In this document: positions 7,952-16,235 of the stretch, piece after piece | How positions within the stretch are numbered: position 1 is the first letter of the stretch | Layout of the letters: every line of letters starts with the position of its first letter | NCBI GenBank assembly: GCA_022072085.1 | Contig: JAJVII010000062.1 | Location: 9,362-41,494 of the forward strand | Source of the DNA: Phycisphaerae bacterium | GTDB lineage: Bacteria > Planctomycetota > Phycisphaerae > JAJVII01 | Length of the DNA stretch: 32,133 nt | Direction: 5' to 3' | The notes under the pieces: generated by a model | Told to the model about the DNA's origin: nothing | What the model saw: only the letters and a program-made list of their open reading frames with translations | Database searches by the model: none | Translations under genes and position numbers: made by a program

Positions 7952-8080
7952 GCCTTTCATGAAGAATGCCACCCGATTTGACGCTCCTCCTGTCTCTGTT
8001 TTCAGTTTACAATAAAGGGTTGGAGGATTCGCGGATTGAGCGGTGCGCCCGCATGGCGGGCGCCGATTCGGGAGCAGGAA

Positions 8081-10036
8081 GTGCAATTTCACGATTGTCT
8101 AACCAGGCGGCGGGCCCTGACAGGCGGCCTGCTGCTGTGCGCCCTGGGCCTGACGCTGGCGGGCTGTTCGGCGGATTACTATCGCCGCCAGGCCGACGAG
8201 GACGCCTACCGGATCATCGGCCTCAAGCAGCGCGAGGTGCTCGGACGGGAGCACCCCTTCAGCATCGACGCGACGCAGGACATGGACAAGGAACTTCAGG
8301 AACGCGGTTACGATCGGCCGCTGTCGCCGGAGGCGATGTCGCCGCGGGAGTCGGGATCGGCCATGGGGGCGTCGGGCGGACCGCCGAGGCTGGCGGTCAT
8401 GGGGACCAGCATGCCGGCGCAGGTGCAGATGTCGGCGATGTTCGACTCGCGCGTGGACGTGCCGCCGGTGGGCGAACTGATCGACGCCTCGCCGCCGGCA
8501 GCCGGTCTGCCGACAACCCAGCCGGAGAGCACGCCCTCCACCCAGCCCGACGCGGCGGGCTGGGACATGGGCGAGGTGGAGATCCCGCCGATCGCCAGCG
8601 GCGGGCGGTTGTTCGTCGAGCCGGGCAATCTGCCGCCGGACATGCGCCGGATCGATCTGCTGGATGCGCTTCAACTGGCGGCGCTGAATTCGCGAAACTT
8701 CCAGAACGAGAAGGAGAGCGTCTACCTCGCGTCGCTTCGGCTGACCGGTCAGCGGCACACGTTCGAGAGCCAATTCTTCGGGACCGTCGACGCGTCGCTG
8801 GTGCAGGACGAGAACAAGTCCCGCTCCGGGTCGGTCGATTCGGCGCTGGGCTTTAGTCGCAACTTCACTACCGGCGGGGCCATGGCCCTGACGGTGAGCA
8901 ATACGTTGTTCGAGGTCTTCACCGATCCTACCGGGCGGTCGGCTGACTCCGCGATCAACCTGGCTCTCAGCCAGCCGATCCTTCGCGGGGCCGGCTATCG
9001 CGTAGCGGCTGAGCCGCTGATCCAGGCCGACCGCGACGTCACGTACGCGGTGCGCGAATTCGAGCGATACAAGCGGGAACTGGCGGTTTCGATCGCGACC
9101 AGTTTTTACCAGGTGCTCCAGTCCGGCGACCAGGTGGCCAACGAGCGAAACAACTACGCCAATCTGATCCGGGCCCGGCAGCGGACCGAGGCGTTCGCCC
9201 AGGCCGGCCGACTGCCGCAGTTCGAGGTGGACCAGGCGCAGCAGGATGAGTTGCGCGCCCGCAACCGCTGGGTGGTGGCGATCGCCCAGTACAACCGGGA
9301 TCTGGACGATTTCCGGAGGGTCCTGGGCGTGCCGACGGATTGGCCGATCGTGCCCGATCCGGCCGCTCTGCATCGGCTGGCGGCGCACAGCCTGGAGTTC
9401 AAGATTCCTGACGCCTCCGACGCGGTCAGCGGCGCCCTGTCCAACCGGCTGGACCTGATGACCGTCCATGACCAGGTCGAGGACGCGGCCCGGACCGTCT
9501 ACGTGACGGCCGACGCGCTGCGGACGGGGCTGAATCTCACGGCATCGGCGGACGTCGGGACTGAAGCCGGCCACAACAAGCCGATCAAGTTCCGGTTCGG
9601 CAACGGCGTCTACTCGATCGGGGCGCTGCTGGACCTGCCGCTGGACCGGCTGGACGAGCGGAACGCCTTCCGAACGGCCATCATCGACTGGCGGGCCGCC
9701 TGCCGCTCGCTGACCGACCGGATCGACCAGGTCAGCCGGGATGTCCGCGACCGCGTGCGATCGGTGACACGGGCGGTCAACAGCTATCGCATCCAGGAAT
9801 CGGCCGTCAAGCTGGCCAGCCGACGCGTGGAGTCGACGGCCCTGCTGCTCAAACTCGGACGCGCGACGACGCGCGACTATCTGGAAGCCCAGAGCGCCCT
9901 GGTAGAGGCCCAGAACGCCCAGACCGCGGCCCTGGTGGATTACCACATTGCCCGGCTCGAACTGCTGCGCGACATGGAGGTGCTTCAGGTCGAGCCGGCG
10001 GGATTGACGTATCATGACCCCACAACCGACCGTTGA
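8081..10036 (+). CDS. TolC-family outer-membrane efflux lipoprotein
   Basis: This encodes 651 residues from a GTG at 8081 (GGGAGCAGGAA directly upstream), rather than a TTG at 8036. The signal peptide ends LTLAGC (Cys29). Residues 30 to about 190 form a hydrophilic linker with TTQP and STQP repeats. The remainder matches the outer-membrane efflux protein repeat pattern: two long helical hairpins, for example ATSFYQVLQSGDQVANERNNY and the C-terminal stretch LLLKLGRATTRDYLEAQSALVEAQN, which is typical of the TolC coiled-coil barrel. It should form the outer-membrane duct of the tripartite exporter encoded by the next three genes. Its end overlaps the adaptor gene by 23 bases. A TACAAT sequence at 8008-8013 could be its -10 box, but no -35 box fits. 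Confidence 0.9.
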   Translation: MQFHDCLTRRRALTGGLLLCALGLTLAGCSADYYRRQADEDAYRIIGLKQREVLGREHPFSIDATQDMDKELQERGYDRPLSPEAMSPRESGSAMGASGGPPRLAVMGTSMPAQVQMSAMFDSRVDVPPVGELIDASPPAAGLPTTQPESTPSTQPDAAGWDMGEVEIPPIASGGRLFVEPGNLPPDMRRIDLLDALQLAALNSRNFQNEKESVYLASLRLTGQRHTFESQFFGTVDASLVQDENKSRSGSVDSALGFSRNFTTGGAMALTVSNTLFEVFTDPTGRSADSAINLALSQPILRGAGYRVAAEPLIQADRDVTYAVREFERYKRELAVSIATSFYQVLQSGDQVANERNNYANLIRARQRTEAFAQAGRLPQFEVDQAQQDELRARNRWVVAIAQYNRDLDDFRRVLGVPTDWPIVPDPAALHRLAAHSLEFKIPDASDAVSGALSNRLDLMTVHDQVEDAARTVYVTADALRTGLNLTASADVGTEAGHNKPIKFRFGNGVYSIGALLDLPLDRLDERNAFRTAIIDWRAACRSLTDRIDQVSRDVRDRVRSVTRAVNSYRIQESAVKLASRRVESTALLLKLGRATTRDYLEAQSALVEAQNAQTAALVDYHIARLELLRDMEVLQVEPAGLTYHDPTTDR

Positions 10037-11978
10037 TGTCGATACCGAACCCGCGACCCCGGCGCGACCCGGGCGTGCGCATCGTACGGGGGCTGAGCCT
10101 TCGCCGGTCAGCCCGATGATGAGAGCGCCGGAGATCCGCAAAGGCCGCGTGCTGGGTATGTCGCCCGCGGGGCTGGCGGCTGTCGGCGTCTCCATCGCTG
10201 CGGTTGTCGCCCTGGCGTGGTGGGGGATGTCGAGGCTGTCCACCCCGTCAGCGTTCAAGGACATTCCGACAGCCGACGTCACGACCGGCGAGTTCCGCGT
10301 GCTGGTGTCGGCTGACGGGTCGATGCGCAGCGATCAGACGGTGGACCTCAAGAGCCAACTCGAGGGCCGCAACATGATTCTCAAGATCGTCAAAGAGGGC
10401 ACGCGCATCGAGAAGGCCGGCGAGTTCCTGGTGCAACTGGATTCCAGCGAGCTGATGACGCGGCGGGACAATCAGAAGATCCAGGTCAAGCAGTCGCAGG
10501 CGTCCATGGAACTGGCCCAGCGCGAGCTGGACATTCAACTGGCGACCAACGAGAGCGATCTCAACCAGGCGAACCTGAAAGCGGACTTCGCCGCGACCGA
10601 CTACAACAAGTACGTGAAGGGCGACTGGCCGCAGCAGGAGATGCAGGCGACCAACGCCATCACGCTGGCCCAGGAGGAATTCCAGCGGGCCAAGACACAG
10701 TTGGATGATTCCCAGAAGCTGATGGAGAAGGGCTACATCAGCAAGAGCGACCTGGACGCCGACAAGCTGGCCTATAAGAAATTCGAACTGGACTGCGAAC
10801 TGGCAACCAAGGCGCTGGAGGTCCTCCGGGAATACACGCACAAGAAGGATCTGAAGCAGTACGAGGAGAACCTGAAGGAAGCCAAGGCCGAACTTCAGCG
10901 GACCAGGGATCGCGCCGAGGCCCGCGAGGCCAAGGCCCGCGCCGACTTCCAAGCCAAGAAGGAAGCCTACGGCCTGGAGGACGTGAAGCTCAAGAAGATC
11001 GAGCGGCAGATCGCGACGGCTGTGATCCTTTCGCCCGGCCCCGGGCTGGTCGTCTACGCCTCGACGGGCGAGCGGAACCGGTGGAACCAGGACCCTATCG
11101 ACGTCGGCTACGAGGCCCGCGAGAACGAGACCATCATTCGCATGCCTGACCTGACCAGGATGGTCGCGGACGTGAACGTTCCGGAAGCGAAGGTCTCGCT
11201 GATCAAGAACGACCAGCCGGCCCTGCTGAAGGTTGACGCCCGGCCGGAGACCGTGCTCCGCGGGCACGTCACCAGCGTGGGCGTGCTGCCGACGCAGCAG
11301 GCCTGGTGGCGAGGCGGCAGCGTGCAGGAGTTCCAGGTCGTCGTGACGGTCGAGGATCCGCCGGGCTGGCTGCGGCCGGGCATGCGCTGCAACGTGCAGG
11401 TCCTGGTCCAGCAGATCGACGACGCTCTCCAGGTGCCGATCCAGGCGGTCTTCCCGCGCGGCGAGCAGCATGTCTGCTATGTCGTGAACGGCCACAAGCT
11501 GCGTTGCGTTCCCGTCTGGGTTGGCGTCGACAACGACCAGATGGTTCACATCCTGGGTGGCCTGAAGACGGGGCAGAAGGTGCTGCTGGCGGAGCCGCCG
11601 AACGCCCTTCAGATCCCGGTCGAAAAGGCTGATTTCGAGATGCCCGAACCCGTGGCTCGGCCGATCCTCAACATGGGCAGCCGGCCGGGCCCGGACGCAA
11701 ATCGCGTGCCGGGGGCCACGACGCAGCCCGACGGCGAATTGGCGACCACCCAGCCGGACGAGTCCTCGCTGACGCCCGAGGAGCAGCGCGTCGTCGACAT
11801 GCTGCGCCAGCGCGGGCGGAACGACGAGGCCGACCGGCTTATCAAGATGACGCCGCAGGAACGCCAAGAGGAGATGGCACGCCGCCGCCAGGCGATGGAG
11901 CAGCGTCGGAAGGACCGGGAGAACAACGGCGACGGCGGCGGCGGGCAGCGGGGCAGCAGCCCGGGGATGGGAGGGTAA
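10014..11978 (+). CDS. HlyD/MacA-family efflux adaptor (membrane fusion protein)
   Basis: This encodes 654 residues from the ATG at 10014, overlapping the TolC gene by 23 bases. A cytoplasmic Pro/Thr-rich N-terminus is followed by one membrane segment (about 51-71, PAGLAAVGVSIAAVVALAWW). Then come a split lipoyl/barrel-sandwich domain, a long Lys/Gln/Glu coiled-coil hairpin (about 150-330) and beta-barrel domains (for example RMVADVNVPEAKVSLIKN and WLRPGMRCNVQVLV). The C-terminal 100 residues are an extra tail with two TTQP repeats and a highly charged helix (EEQRVVDMLRQRGRNDEADR) ending in a Gly-rich stretch, which is unusual for the family. Its role is to link the inner-membrane MacB-like complex to the TolC-like duct. 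Family is firm; substrate unknown. Confidence 0.92.
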   Translation: MTPQPTVDVDTEPATPARPGRAHRTGAEPSPVSPMMRAPEIRKGRVLGMSPAGLAAVGVSIAAVVALAWWGMSRLSTPSAFKDIPTADVTTGEFRVLVSADGSMRSDQTVDLKSQLEGRNMILKIVKEGTRIEKAGEFLVQLDSSELMTRRDNQKIQVKQSQASMELAQRELDIQLATNESDLNQANLKADFAATDYNKYVKGDWPQQEMQATNAITLAQEEFQRAKTQLDDSQKLMEKGYISKSDLDADKLAYKKFELDCELATKALEVLREYTHKKDLKQYEENLKEAKAELQRTRDRAEAREAKARADFQAKKEAYGLEDVKLKKIERQIATAVILSPGPGLVVYASTGERNRWNQDPIDVGYEARENETIIRMPDLTRMVADVNVPEAKVSLIKNDQPALLKVDARPETVLRGHVTSVGVLPTQQAWWRGGSVQEFQVVVTVEDPPGWLRPGMRCNVQVLVQQIDDALQVPIQAVFPRGEQHVCYVVNGHKLRCVPVWVGVDNDQMVHILGGLKTGQKVLLAEPPNALQIPVEKADFEMPEPVARPILNMGSRPGPDANRVPGATTQPDGELATTQPDESSLTPEEQRVVDMLRQRGRNDEADRLIKMTPQERQEEMARRRQAMEQRRKDRENNGDGGGGQRGSSPGMGG

Positions 11979-12001
11979 GGCTGACGCCCGTCGGCCCACG
12001 C

Positions 12002-12736
12002 ATGGCCATGGCAATGGAAGCTGTCGCAGAACTCATAGACGTTCGCAAGTACTACCAGATGGGCACGCAGACGGTTCGCGCGCTCAATGGTGTGTCGCTG
12101 TCGTTTCAGCAGGGGGACTACTACGCGATCATGGGCCCGTCCGGCTCGGGCAAGAGCACGCTGCTGAACCTGCTGGGGTGCCTGGACCGCCCGAGCGGCG
12201 GGCGCTACCTGCTGGGCGGGATTGATGTAGCCACGCTCAGCGACAACGCCCTGTCCGACACTCGGTCGCGGCGGCTGGGGTTCGTCTTTCAGTCCTTCAA
12301 CCTTATCGCCCAACTCACGGTGATCGAGAACATCGAGCTTCCGCTGGTCTACCAGGGCGGCTCGACCTCCCAGGCCCGCCATCGCGCCTATGAGCTGGCG
12401 GCCATGGTCGGACTGGAAACCAGGACCGACCATCGTCCGGCCCAGCTCTCCGGAGGCCAGCAGCAGCGCGTGGCCATCGCCCGGGCGATGATCAACGACC
12501 CCCTGGTCATCCTGGCCGACGAGCCGACGGGCAATCTCGACTCAGCCACCCAGGGCGAGATCATGGACCTGCTGGATTCGCTCAACCAGGCGGGCACGAC
12601 GATCATCCTGGTGACCCACGAGGACGACATCGCCCACCGTGCCCGGCACGTGCTGAACCTGGCCGACGGGCGGATCGTCAACATCGAGACGGCGGCCGAA
12701 CGCCGCCGGCGGTTTGGGCTGGAGGTGGAAGCGTGA
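12002..12736 (+). CDS. ABC exporter ATP-binding protein, MacB/LolD-like
   Basis: This encodes up to 244 residues. ATGs at 12002, 12008 and 12014 are all possible because no strong ribosome binding site separates them. All nucleotide-binding motifs are present: Walker A GPSGSGKST (45-53), a Q-loop near FQSFN, the signature LSGGQQQRVAIARA, Walker B VILADEPTGNLD, and the switch His in LVTHEDD. The sequence is of the MacB/LolD/FtsE type that drives mechanotransmission exporters with FtsX-like permeases. It follows the adaptor gene by 23 bases, and its stop overlaps the permease GTG by four bases (GTGA), indicating translational coupling. It provides energy for the tripartite system. Confidence 0.95.
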   Translation: MAMAMEAVAELIDVRKYYQMGTQTVRALNGVSLSFQQGDYYAIMGPSGSGKSTLLNLLGCLDRPSGGRYLLGGIDVATLSDNALSDTRSRRLGFVFQSFNLIAQLTVIENIELPLVYQGGSTSQARHRAYELAAMVGLETRTDHRPAQLSGGQQQRVAIARAMINDPLVILADEPTGNLDSATQGEIMDLLDSLNQAGTTIILVTHEDDIAHRARHVLNLADGRIVNIETAAERRRRFGLEVEA

Positions 12737-14088
12737 GTTCCGTCTCCGGCAACACAGGCGCGATTGGCCGACTGGGCGACGCCCTGCGGCGGCGGCTGCG
12801 GCTGGCGCGGGCGATGCGCATGGGCATCAAAAGCCTGCTGCTGCACCCCATGCGGGCGGCGTTGACGGCGCTCAGCGTGTTCTGCGGCGTCGGCGCAGTG
12901 ATCGTGATGCTGGCCATCGGCGAGGGCGCCAGCCACAAGGCCCAGGAGCAGTTCCGCACCCTGGGCGCCGACACGATCATCATCCACTCGATCCAGCCGC
13001 CCAAGCAGGATGATTCCAGCAACAACCGGTCGTTCGCGGTGTCATACGGACTGACCTACGGCGACCTGGAGCGCATACGCTCGACCGTGCCGGACGTGAA
13101 CCTGACGGTCCCCGTCCGCGACCTGCGGAAGGACGTGTGGCACGGCAGCCGCCGCTACAGCGACGGGCGGGTCGTCGGGACGGTGTCGTGGTATGCAGCA
13201 GCCCAGCACTTCAGGCTGGCCGACGAGACGCGCGGCCGATGGATCTCCGACATGGACAACGCGGCCGGCCGCGTGAACCTGGTCGCGGTACTCGGTGCGA
13301 ATGCGGCCCGCGAGCTATTTCCCCTGGAGGACCCGATCGGTCAGACGGTCCAGATCGACCAGCGGTATTTTCGCGTTGTGGGCGTGATGGCCGACCAGGG
13401 CGACAAGACCGCCCGCAGCCAGCTCAAGCTGGGCGACCTCTCCAAGAACGTCTACATACCGCTTCAGACGCTGATGACGTATTACGGACCGCTGGACATC
13501 TCGGCCCGCAGCGGCAACCGCACGGCCGAAGAAGTCGCGCTTCGCGAGATCATCGTCAAGGTCTCCGACATGAGCATCGTCGAGGCCCGGGCAAGGGCGC
13601 TGGACAACGTCCTGAGCCGATATCATCCGACCGGCGACTACGAACTGATAGTGCCCCTCAAGGCGATCCGCCAGGCCGAGGAATCGGCCCGCAACTTCAC
13701 GATCCTCCTGGCGGCCATCGGCGGCATCTCCCTGATCGTCGGCGGCATAGGCATCATGAACGTGATGCTGGCGACCGTGACCGAGCGGACGCGCGAAGTC
13801 GGCATCCGCCGGGCGCTGGGCGCCCGCAAGAGCCACATCGTGACCCAGTTCCTGATCGAGGCCCTCGTGCTGACGCTGCTGGGCGGGCTGTTCGGCGTGC
13901 TGGCCGGGCTGACCTCGCCGTACTGGGTGCCCAAGGTCCCGCTGTTCAAGGACCAGGAAGCGATCGTGCGGGTGTCGCAGGTTCTGCTGGCGTTCCCGAT
14001 TGCCGCCGGCGTCGGCATCATCTTCGGTCTCTACCCCGCTTGGCGGGCCGCCAACATGGACCCCATCGAGGCCCTTCGGCACGAGTAG
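12733..14088 (+). CDS. ABC exporter permease, MacB/FtsX family
   Basis: This encodes 451 residues from a GTG at 12733 overlapping the ATPase stop. It has the MacB layout: an N-terminal membrane helix (about 40-62, LTALSVFCGVGAVIVMLAIG), a periplasmic core domain of about 250 residues, and then three C-terminal helices of the FtsX domain (around FTILLAAIGGISLIVGGIGI, FLIEALVLTLLGGLFGVLAG and VLLAFPIAAGVGIIFGL). The conserved cytoplasmic loop VTERTREVGIRRALGARK that contacts the ATPase is intact. It ends in the typical PIEALRHE. It is the last gene of the four-gene exporter operon. Candidate cargoes from the family are peptides, lipoproteins, macrolides or siderophores; the sequence does not choose between them. 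Confidence 0.94.
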   Translation: MSSVSGNTGAIGRLGDALRRRLRLARAMRMGIKSLLLHPMRAALTALSVFCGVGAVIVMLAIGEGASHKAQEQFRTLGADTIIIHSIQPPKQDDSSNNRSFAVSYGLTYGDLERIRSTVPDVNLTVPVRDLRKDVWHGSRRYSDGRVVGTVSWYAAAQHFRLADETRGRWISDMDNAAGRVNLVAVLGANAARELFPLEDPIGQTVQIDQRYFRVVGVMADQGDKTARSQLKLGDLSKNVYIPLQTLMTYYGPLDISARSGNRTAEEVALREIIVKVSDMSIVEARARALDNVLSRYHPTGDYELIVPLKAIRQAEESARNFTILLAAIGGISLIVGGIGIMNVMLATVTERTREVGIRRALGARKSHIVTQFLIEALVLTLLGGLFGVLAGLTSPYWVPKVPLFKDQEAIVRVSQVLLAFPIAAGVGIIFGLYPAWRAANMDPIEALRHE

Positions 14089-14123
14089 CGCCCCGCCCGT
14101 CGCCACGCCGAATCCCTTCAGGC

Positions 14124-14151
14124 TTGAGAACCGCGAGCCAACTGCTAACCT
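14124..14151 (+). promoter_or_regulatory. candidate promoter for the IolB-like gene
   Basis: TTGAGA (14124-14129), a 16-base spacer and TAACCT (14146-14151), preceded by TGC as in an extended -10 box. The same TAACC-type -10 box recurs before the M28 peptidase gene and the methyltransferase gene, which raises confidence. The expected leader is about 47 nt. Confidence 0.42.
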
Positions 14152-14204
14152 GTGCCAACGCGACCGGAGGAGTTGCCGGGGCCGGTCGCACGCAAGGAGT
14201 CGCC

Positions 14205-15248
14205 ATGCACAAGACGATGGACCTCTATCGCGATCGGATTCAGGCGGGCCAGGTCGATCCGGTCCGTCGATGGGACGGGCGAAACTCGGCCGTCCTGCTG
14301 GACTGCAACGACGATCGCGTCCCGCTCTGCGTCCTGGGGATGGAGGCATTTGCGCTGGGCGGGCAGCCAGCCGTGTTCGAGAGCGGCGACCGCGAGCAGT
14401 TGATCGTCCCGGTCACCGGCCGATGGCAGGTCAGGATTTCGGTCAATGGCACGGACGTGGAGTTTGCCGGCGACCGCGGACAGGGGCCGTTCGATGCCTG
14501 GCCTGGCGGATGCAGCGCGACGACGATCTACGTCCCGCGCCACGCCCGTGTTGTGCTGGACGGGAAGGGCGAGGCCGTGGCGTTTTCCGCGCCGGCGTTC
14601 GCCGATCGTCCGCCCGCCTGCGTGGTCTGTGACGAGCACCGCCCCCTGGTCAGCCGCGGCAGCACGGTCTGGCGCCGCGACGTGGTGACGCTGGCGACCC
14701 CTGTCGACGTGACCAGCAACCTGATCCTGGGCGAGACGTACAGTCCGCCGGGGCTCTGGTCGGGCACGCCGCTGCATGTTCACGACGCCCCCGTGCCGGT
14801 TGACGCGCAGAGCGATCACGAGGAGATCTACTACCACCTGGCCGACGTTCGTGACGGGGCAGGGCCCTGGGGGGCGTATGGCGGGCAGTTCCTGTTCGAC
14901 GACAAGGGGCTTGATCGCGCCTACGTCGTCGGGCACCGGACGGCGTTTGCGATCCCCGGGGCGGCCCATCCGGTCGTGGCCGGTCCCAACTGCGCCATGA
15001 TGTACATCTGGGCCCTGGCCAGCGAGTCATCGCACCCGTTGGCCATGATGGATGTGCCGGAGTTCGCCTGGCTCAAGCGGGTCGGGGGGATCGTCGACGC
15101 GTTGCAAACCGACCGCGGGCCGACGAGGATTTCCGAATCCCGCTTTGCGGAACTGACGGCCAAGGCGGAGTTGAACCCCTCCCAGGCCCGCGTGCTTCGT
15201 TTCCACCTCGAACAACTCGGCTTTACGGTCAAAGGGCCGTCAGCGTAG
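14205..15248 (+). CDS. IolB-like 5-deoxy-glucuronate isomerase (KduI/IolB cupin family)
   Basis: This encodes 347 residues from the ATG at 14205 (AAGGAG upstream). It is a bicupin of the KduI/IolB family. The C-terminal cupin shows the metal-binding pattern LHVHD (His191, His193), a glutamate in HEEIYYH (about Glu207) and a distal His in IPGAAHPVVAGP (His255), together with the family-like LGETYSPPGLWSG. IolB converts 5-deoxy-glucuronate to 2-deoxy-5-keto-gluconate in myo-inositol catabolism, in the cytoplasm. Typical members are about 270 residues. This one carries a C-terminal extension of roughly 65 residues (after DVPEFAWLKRV) that looks like a small helical domain, and no other iol genes are nearby, so the substrate may differ. 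Its 3' end overlaps the convergent hydrolase gene by nine bases. Confidence 0.85.
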   Translation: MHKTMDLYRDRIQAGQVDPVRRWDGRNSAVLLDCNDDRVPLCVLGMEAFALGGQPAVFESGDREQLIVPVTGRWQVRISVNGTDVEFAGDRGQGPFDAWPGGCSATTIYVPRHARVVLDGKGEAVAFSAPAFADRPPACVVCDEHRPLVSRGSTVWRRDVVTLATPVDVTSNLILGETYSPPGLWSGTPLHVHDAPVPVDAQSDHEEIYYHLADVRDGAGPWGAYGGQFLFDDKGLDRAYVVGHRTAFAIPGAAHPVVAGPNCAMMYIWALASESSHPLAMMDVPEFAWLKRVGGIVDALQTDRGPTRISESRFAELTAKAELNPSQARVLRFHLEQLGFTVKGPSA

Positions 15249-15938
15249 GCCCGCCAGGGCCCCTTGGATCTGCGGGACGGCATGCTCCAGCAGCATCTCC
15301 AGTTGCCGCCGGCCGCGATCGGCAGACGCCTCGGTTCGCGGGTCCGGGCCGCCGACGCCCTCGGCCTTCGCGTCCAGCCGGGGCGAGTCGGCCACGCTTG
15401 GCAGCCGTGAGAGATCCACCGAGTCGGGCGCGAAGTGCATCATGTAGCTGGTTTCGTTGGCGCCGGCGTGGTCGCCGGGCATCTCGGGCGAGGTCCACGC
15501 GTAGTCGGGCTCGGCGATCACGCGCAGGACGCCGGCAAAGTCGCTGTTGACCCACTCGGCCATCCGCTGGATCGCCCGGACGTGGTCGCGCCCGTAGTGG
15601 CCGAGGACGGCGACCACCACGCGGAAGCCCTCGACCCGGAGTTGCAGGAAGTAGTGCCGGGCCATCTGCTCGATGAGTTCGACGGGGAACTCCAGTGTGC
15701 AGTCCTGTCCATGCCGCTGCATCGTGCCGTGGCCGCAATAGACGGGCGGAAAGACCACGCCGCCCGTGCGCTGGGCCAGTGCCAGGCAGATGCAGTCGGC
15801 CTTGAGGGAGTCCAACCCCAGGACGGCGTGCTTCCCGTGCCACTCGTGGGCCCCCCAAGGCAGGTAGGCGATAGGCGTCTCCCGCTTGATCCGCCGATAA
15901 TCGTCGGGCTTGAGCCATTCCATTCGACATTCAGCCAT
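15240..15938 (-). CDS. creatininase-family amidohydrolase
   Basis: This encodes 232 residues starting MAECRMEWL. The ATG at 15938 is chosen because GGAGG lies six bases upstream; an in-frame ATG at 15950 would overlap that site. The metal-binding signatures of the creatininase/creatinine amidohydrolase family are clear: LPWGAHEWHGKHAVLGLDSL (His and Asp ligands, residues about 25-44), LGHYGRDH (variant of the LNGHGGN motif) and GDHAGANETSYMM (His and Glu). Members hydrolyse cyclic amides or formamides, including creatinine and riboflavin-pathway formamides. Because it faces the IolB-like gene tail to tail with a nine-base overlap, the two may interfere when both are transcribed. A good promoter lies at 16000-16027. 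Family firm, substrate unknown. Confidence 0.9.
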   Translation of the reverse strand: MAECRMEWLKPDDYRRIKRETPIAYLPWGAHEWHGKHAVLGLDSLKADCICLALAQRTGGVVFPPVYCGHGTMQRHGQDCTLEFPVELIEQMARHYFLQLRVEGFRVVVAVLGHYGRDHVRAIQRMAEWVNSDFAGVLRVIAEPDYAWTSPEMPGDHAGANETSYMMHFAPDSVDLSRLPSVADSPRLDAKAEGVGGPDPRTEASADRGRRQLEMLLEHAVPQIQGALAGLR

Positions 15939-15964
15939 GGCGGCCTCCATCGGGGCAATATAAG

Positions 15965-15990
15965 GGCGGCGGGGGTAAAGTCCCGCCGCC
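15965..15990 (-). promoter_or_regulatory. hairpin in the 5' leader of the creatininase-family gene
   Basis: GGCGGCGGG (15965-15973) pairs perfectly with CCCGCCGCC (15982-15990) across an 8-base loop. On the minus strand it begins within a few bases of the predicted transcript start and is followed by CTTATATT. It could stabilise the mRNA, act as an attenuator or be an operator; the sequence does not decide. Confidence 0.45.
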
Positions 15991-15999
15991 GACTGGCTG

Positions 16000-16027
16000 A
16001 TAATAGAGACAGCCGCCGTCTGTGCAA
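16000..16027 (-). promoter_or_regulatory. sigma-70-type promoter for the creatininase-family gene
   Basis: On the minus strand TTGCAC (16027-16022), a 16-base spacer and TATTAT (16005-16000) make a good promoter. The transcript would start near 15993, giving a leader of about 55 nt that contains the hairpin at 15965-15990. Confidence 0.65.
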
Positions 16028-16036
16028 GAGGATGTC

Positions 16037-16198
16037 ATGCTGCCCGAATCGACATGGACATGGGTGTTCGCCGCCGTAACCTGCTGGGTCTTCCTGGGAC
16101 TTGTCGCCGGGCGGTTTCACAACTGCCGCCGACAGATCGACCGGCCCGGGCCGATCCGCCGGCCCGCGGCGCCTGCTGGCGAGCGACTGCTCCCCTGA
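16037..16198 (+). CDS. possible 53-aa single-pass membrane protein
   Basis: A short frame of 53 residues begins at the ATG at 16037, with AAGAGG upstream. Residues about 7-24 (WTWVFAAVTCWVFLGLVA) form one hydrophobic membrane segment, followed by a basic, Pro/Arg-rich tail (GRFHNCRRQIDRPGP), consistent with an N-out/C-in small membrane protein by the positive-inside rule. Its start lies close to the -35 box of the divergent creatininase-family promoter, and no clear promoter of its own is seen. No family is recognised. The coding call rests on the TM-plus-basic-tail pattern and the ribosome binding site only. Confidence 0.42.
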   Translation: MLPESTWTWVFAAVTCWVFLGLVAGRFHNCRRQIDRPGPIRRPAAPAGERLLP

Positions 16199-16235
16199 GC
16201 GGCACGTCCTGCGACGGCCGCCGTTTCCGCCCGTA

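Noticed and set aside
7978-8013. TTGACG and TACAAT before the TolC-like gene
   Set aside because: The spacer is 24 bases, too long for a sigma-70 promoter.
8099-10282. 727-codon open frame on the minus strand
   Set aside because: It is antisense to the TolC and HlyD genes, with Arg/His/Gln-rich composition typical of GC-rich antisense frames and no recognisable domain.
13137-15248. 703-codon open frame on the plus strand covering the permease and IolB region
   Set aside because: Only the part from the ATG at 14205 is real; the upstream part is out of frame with the MacB-like permease.
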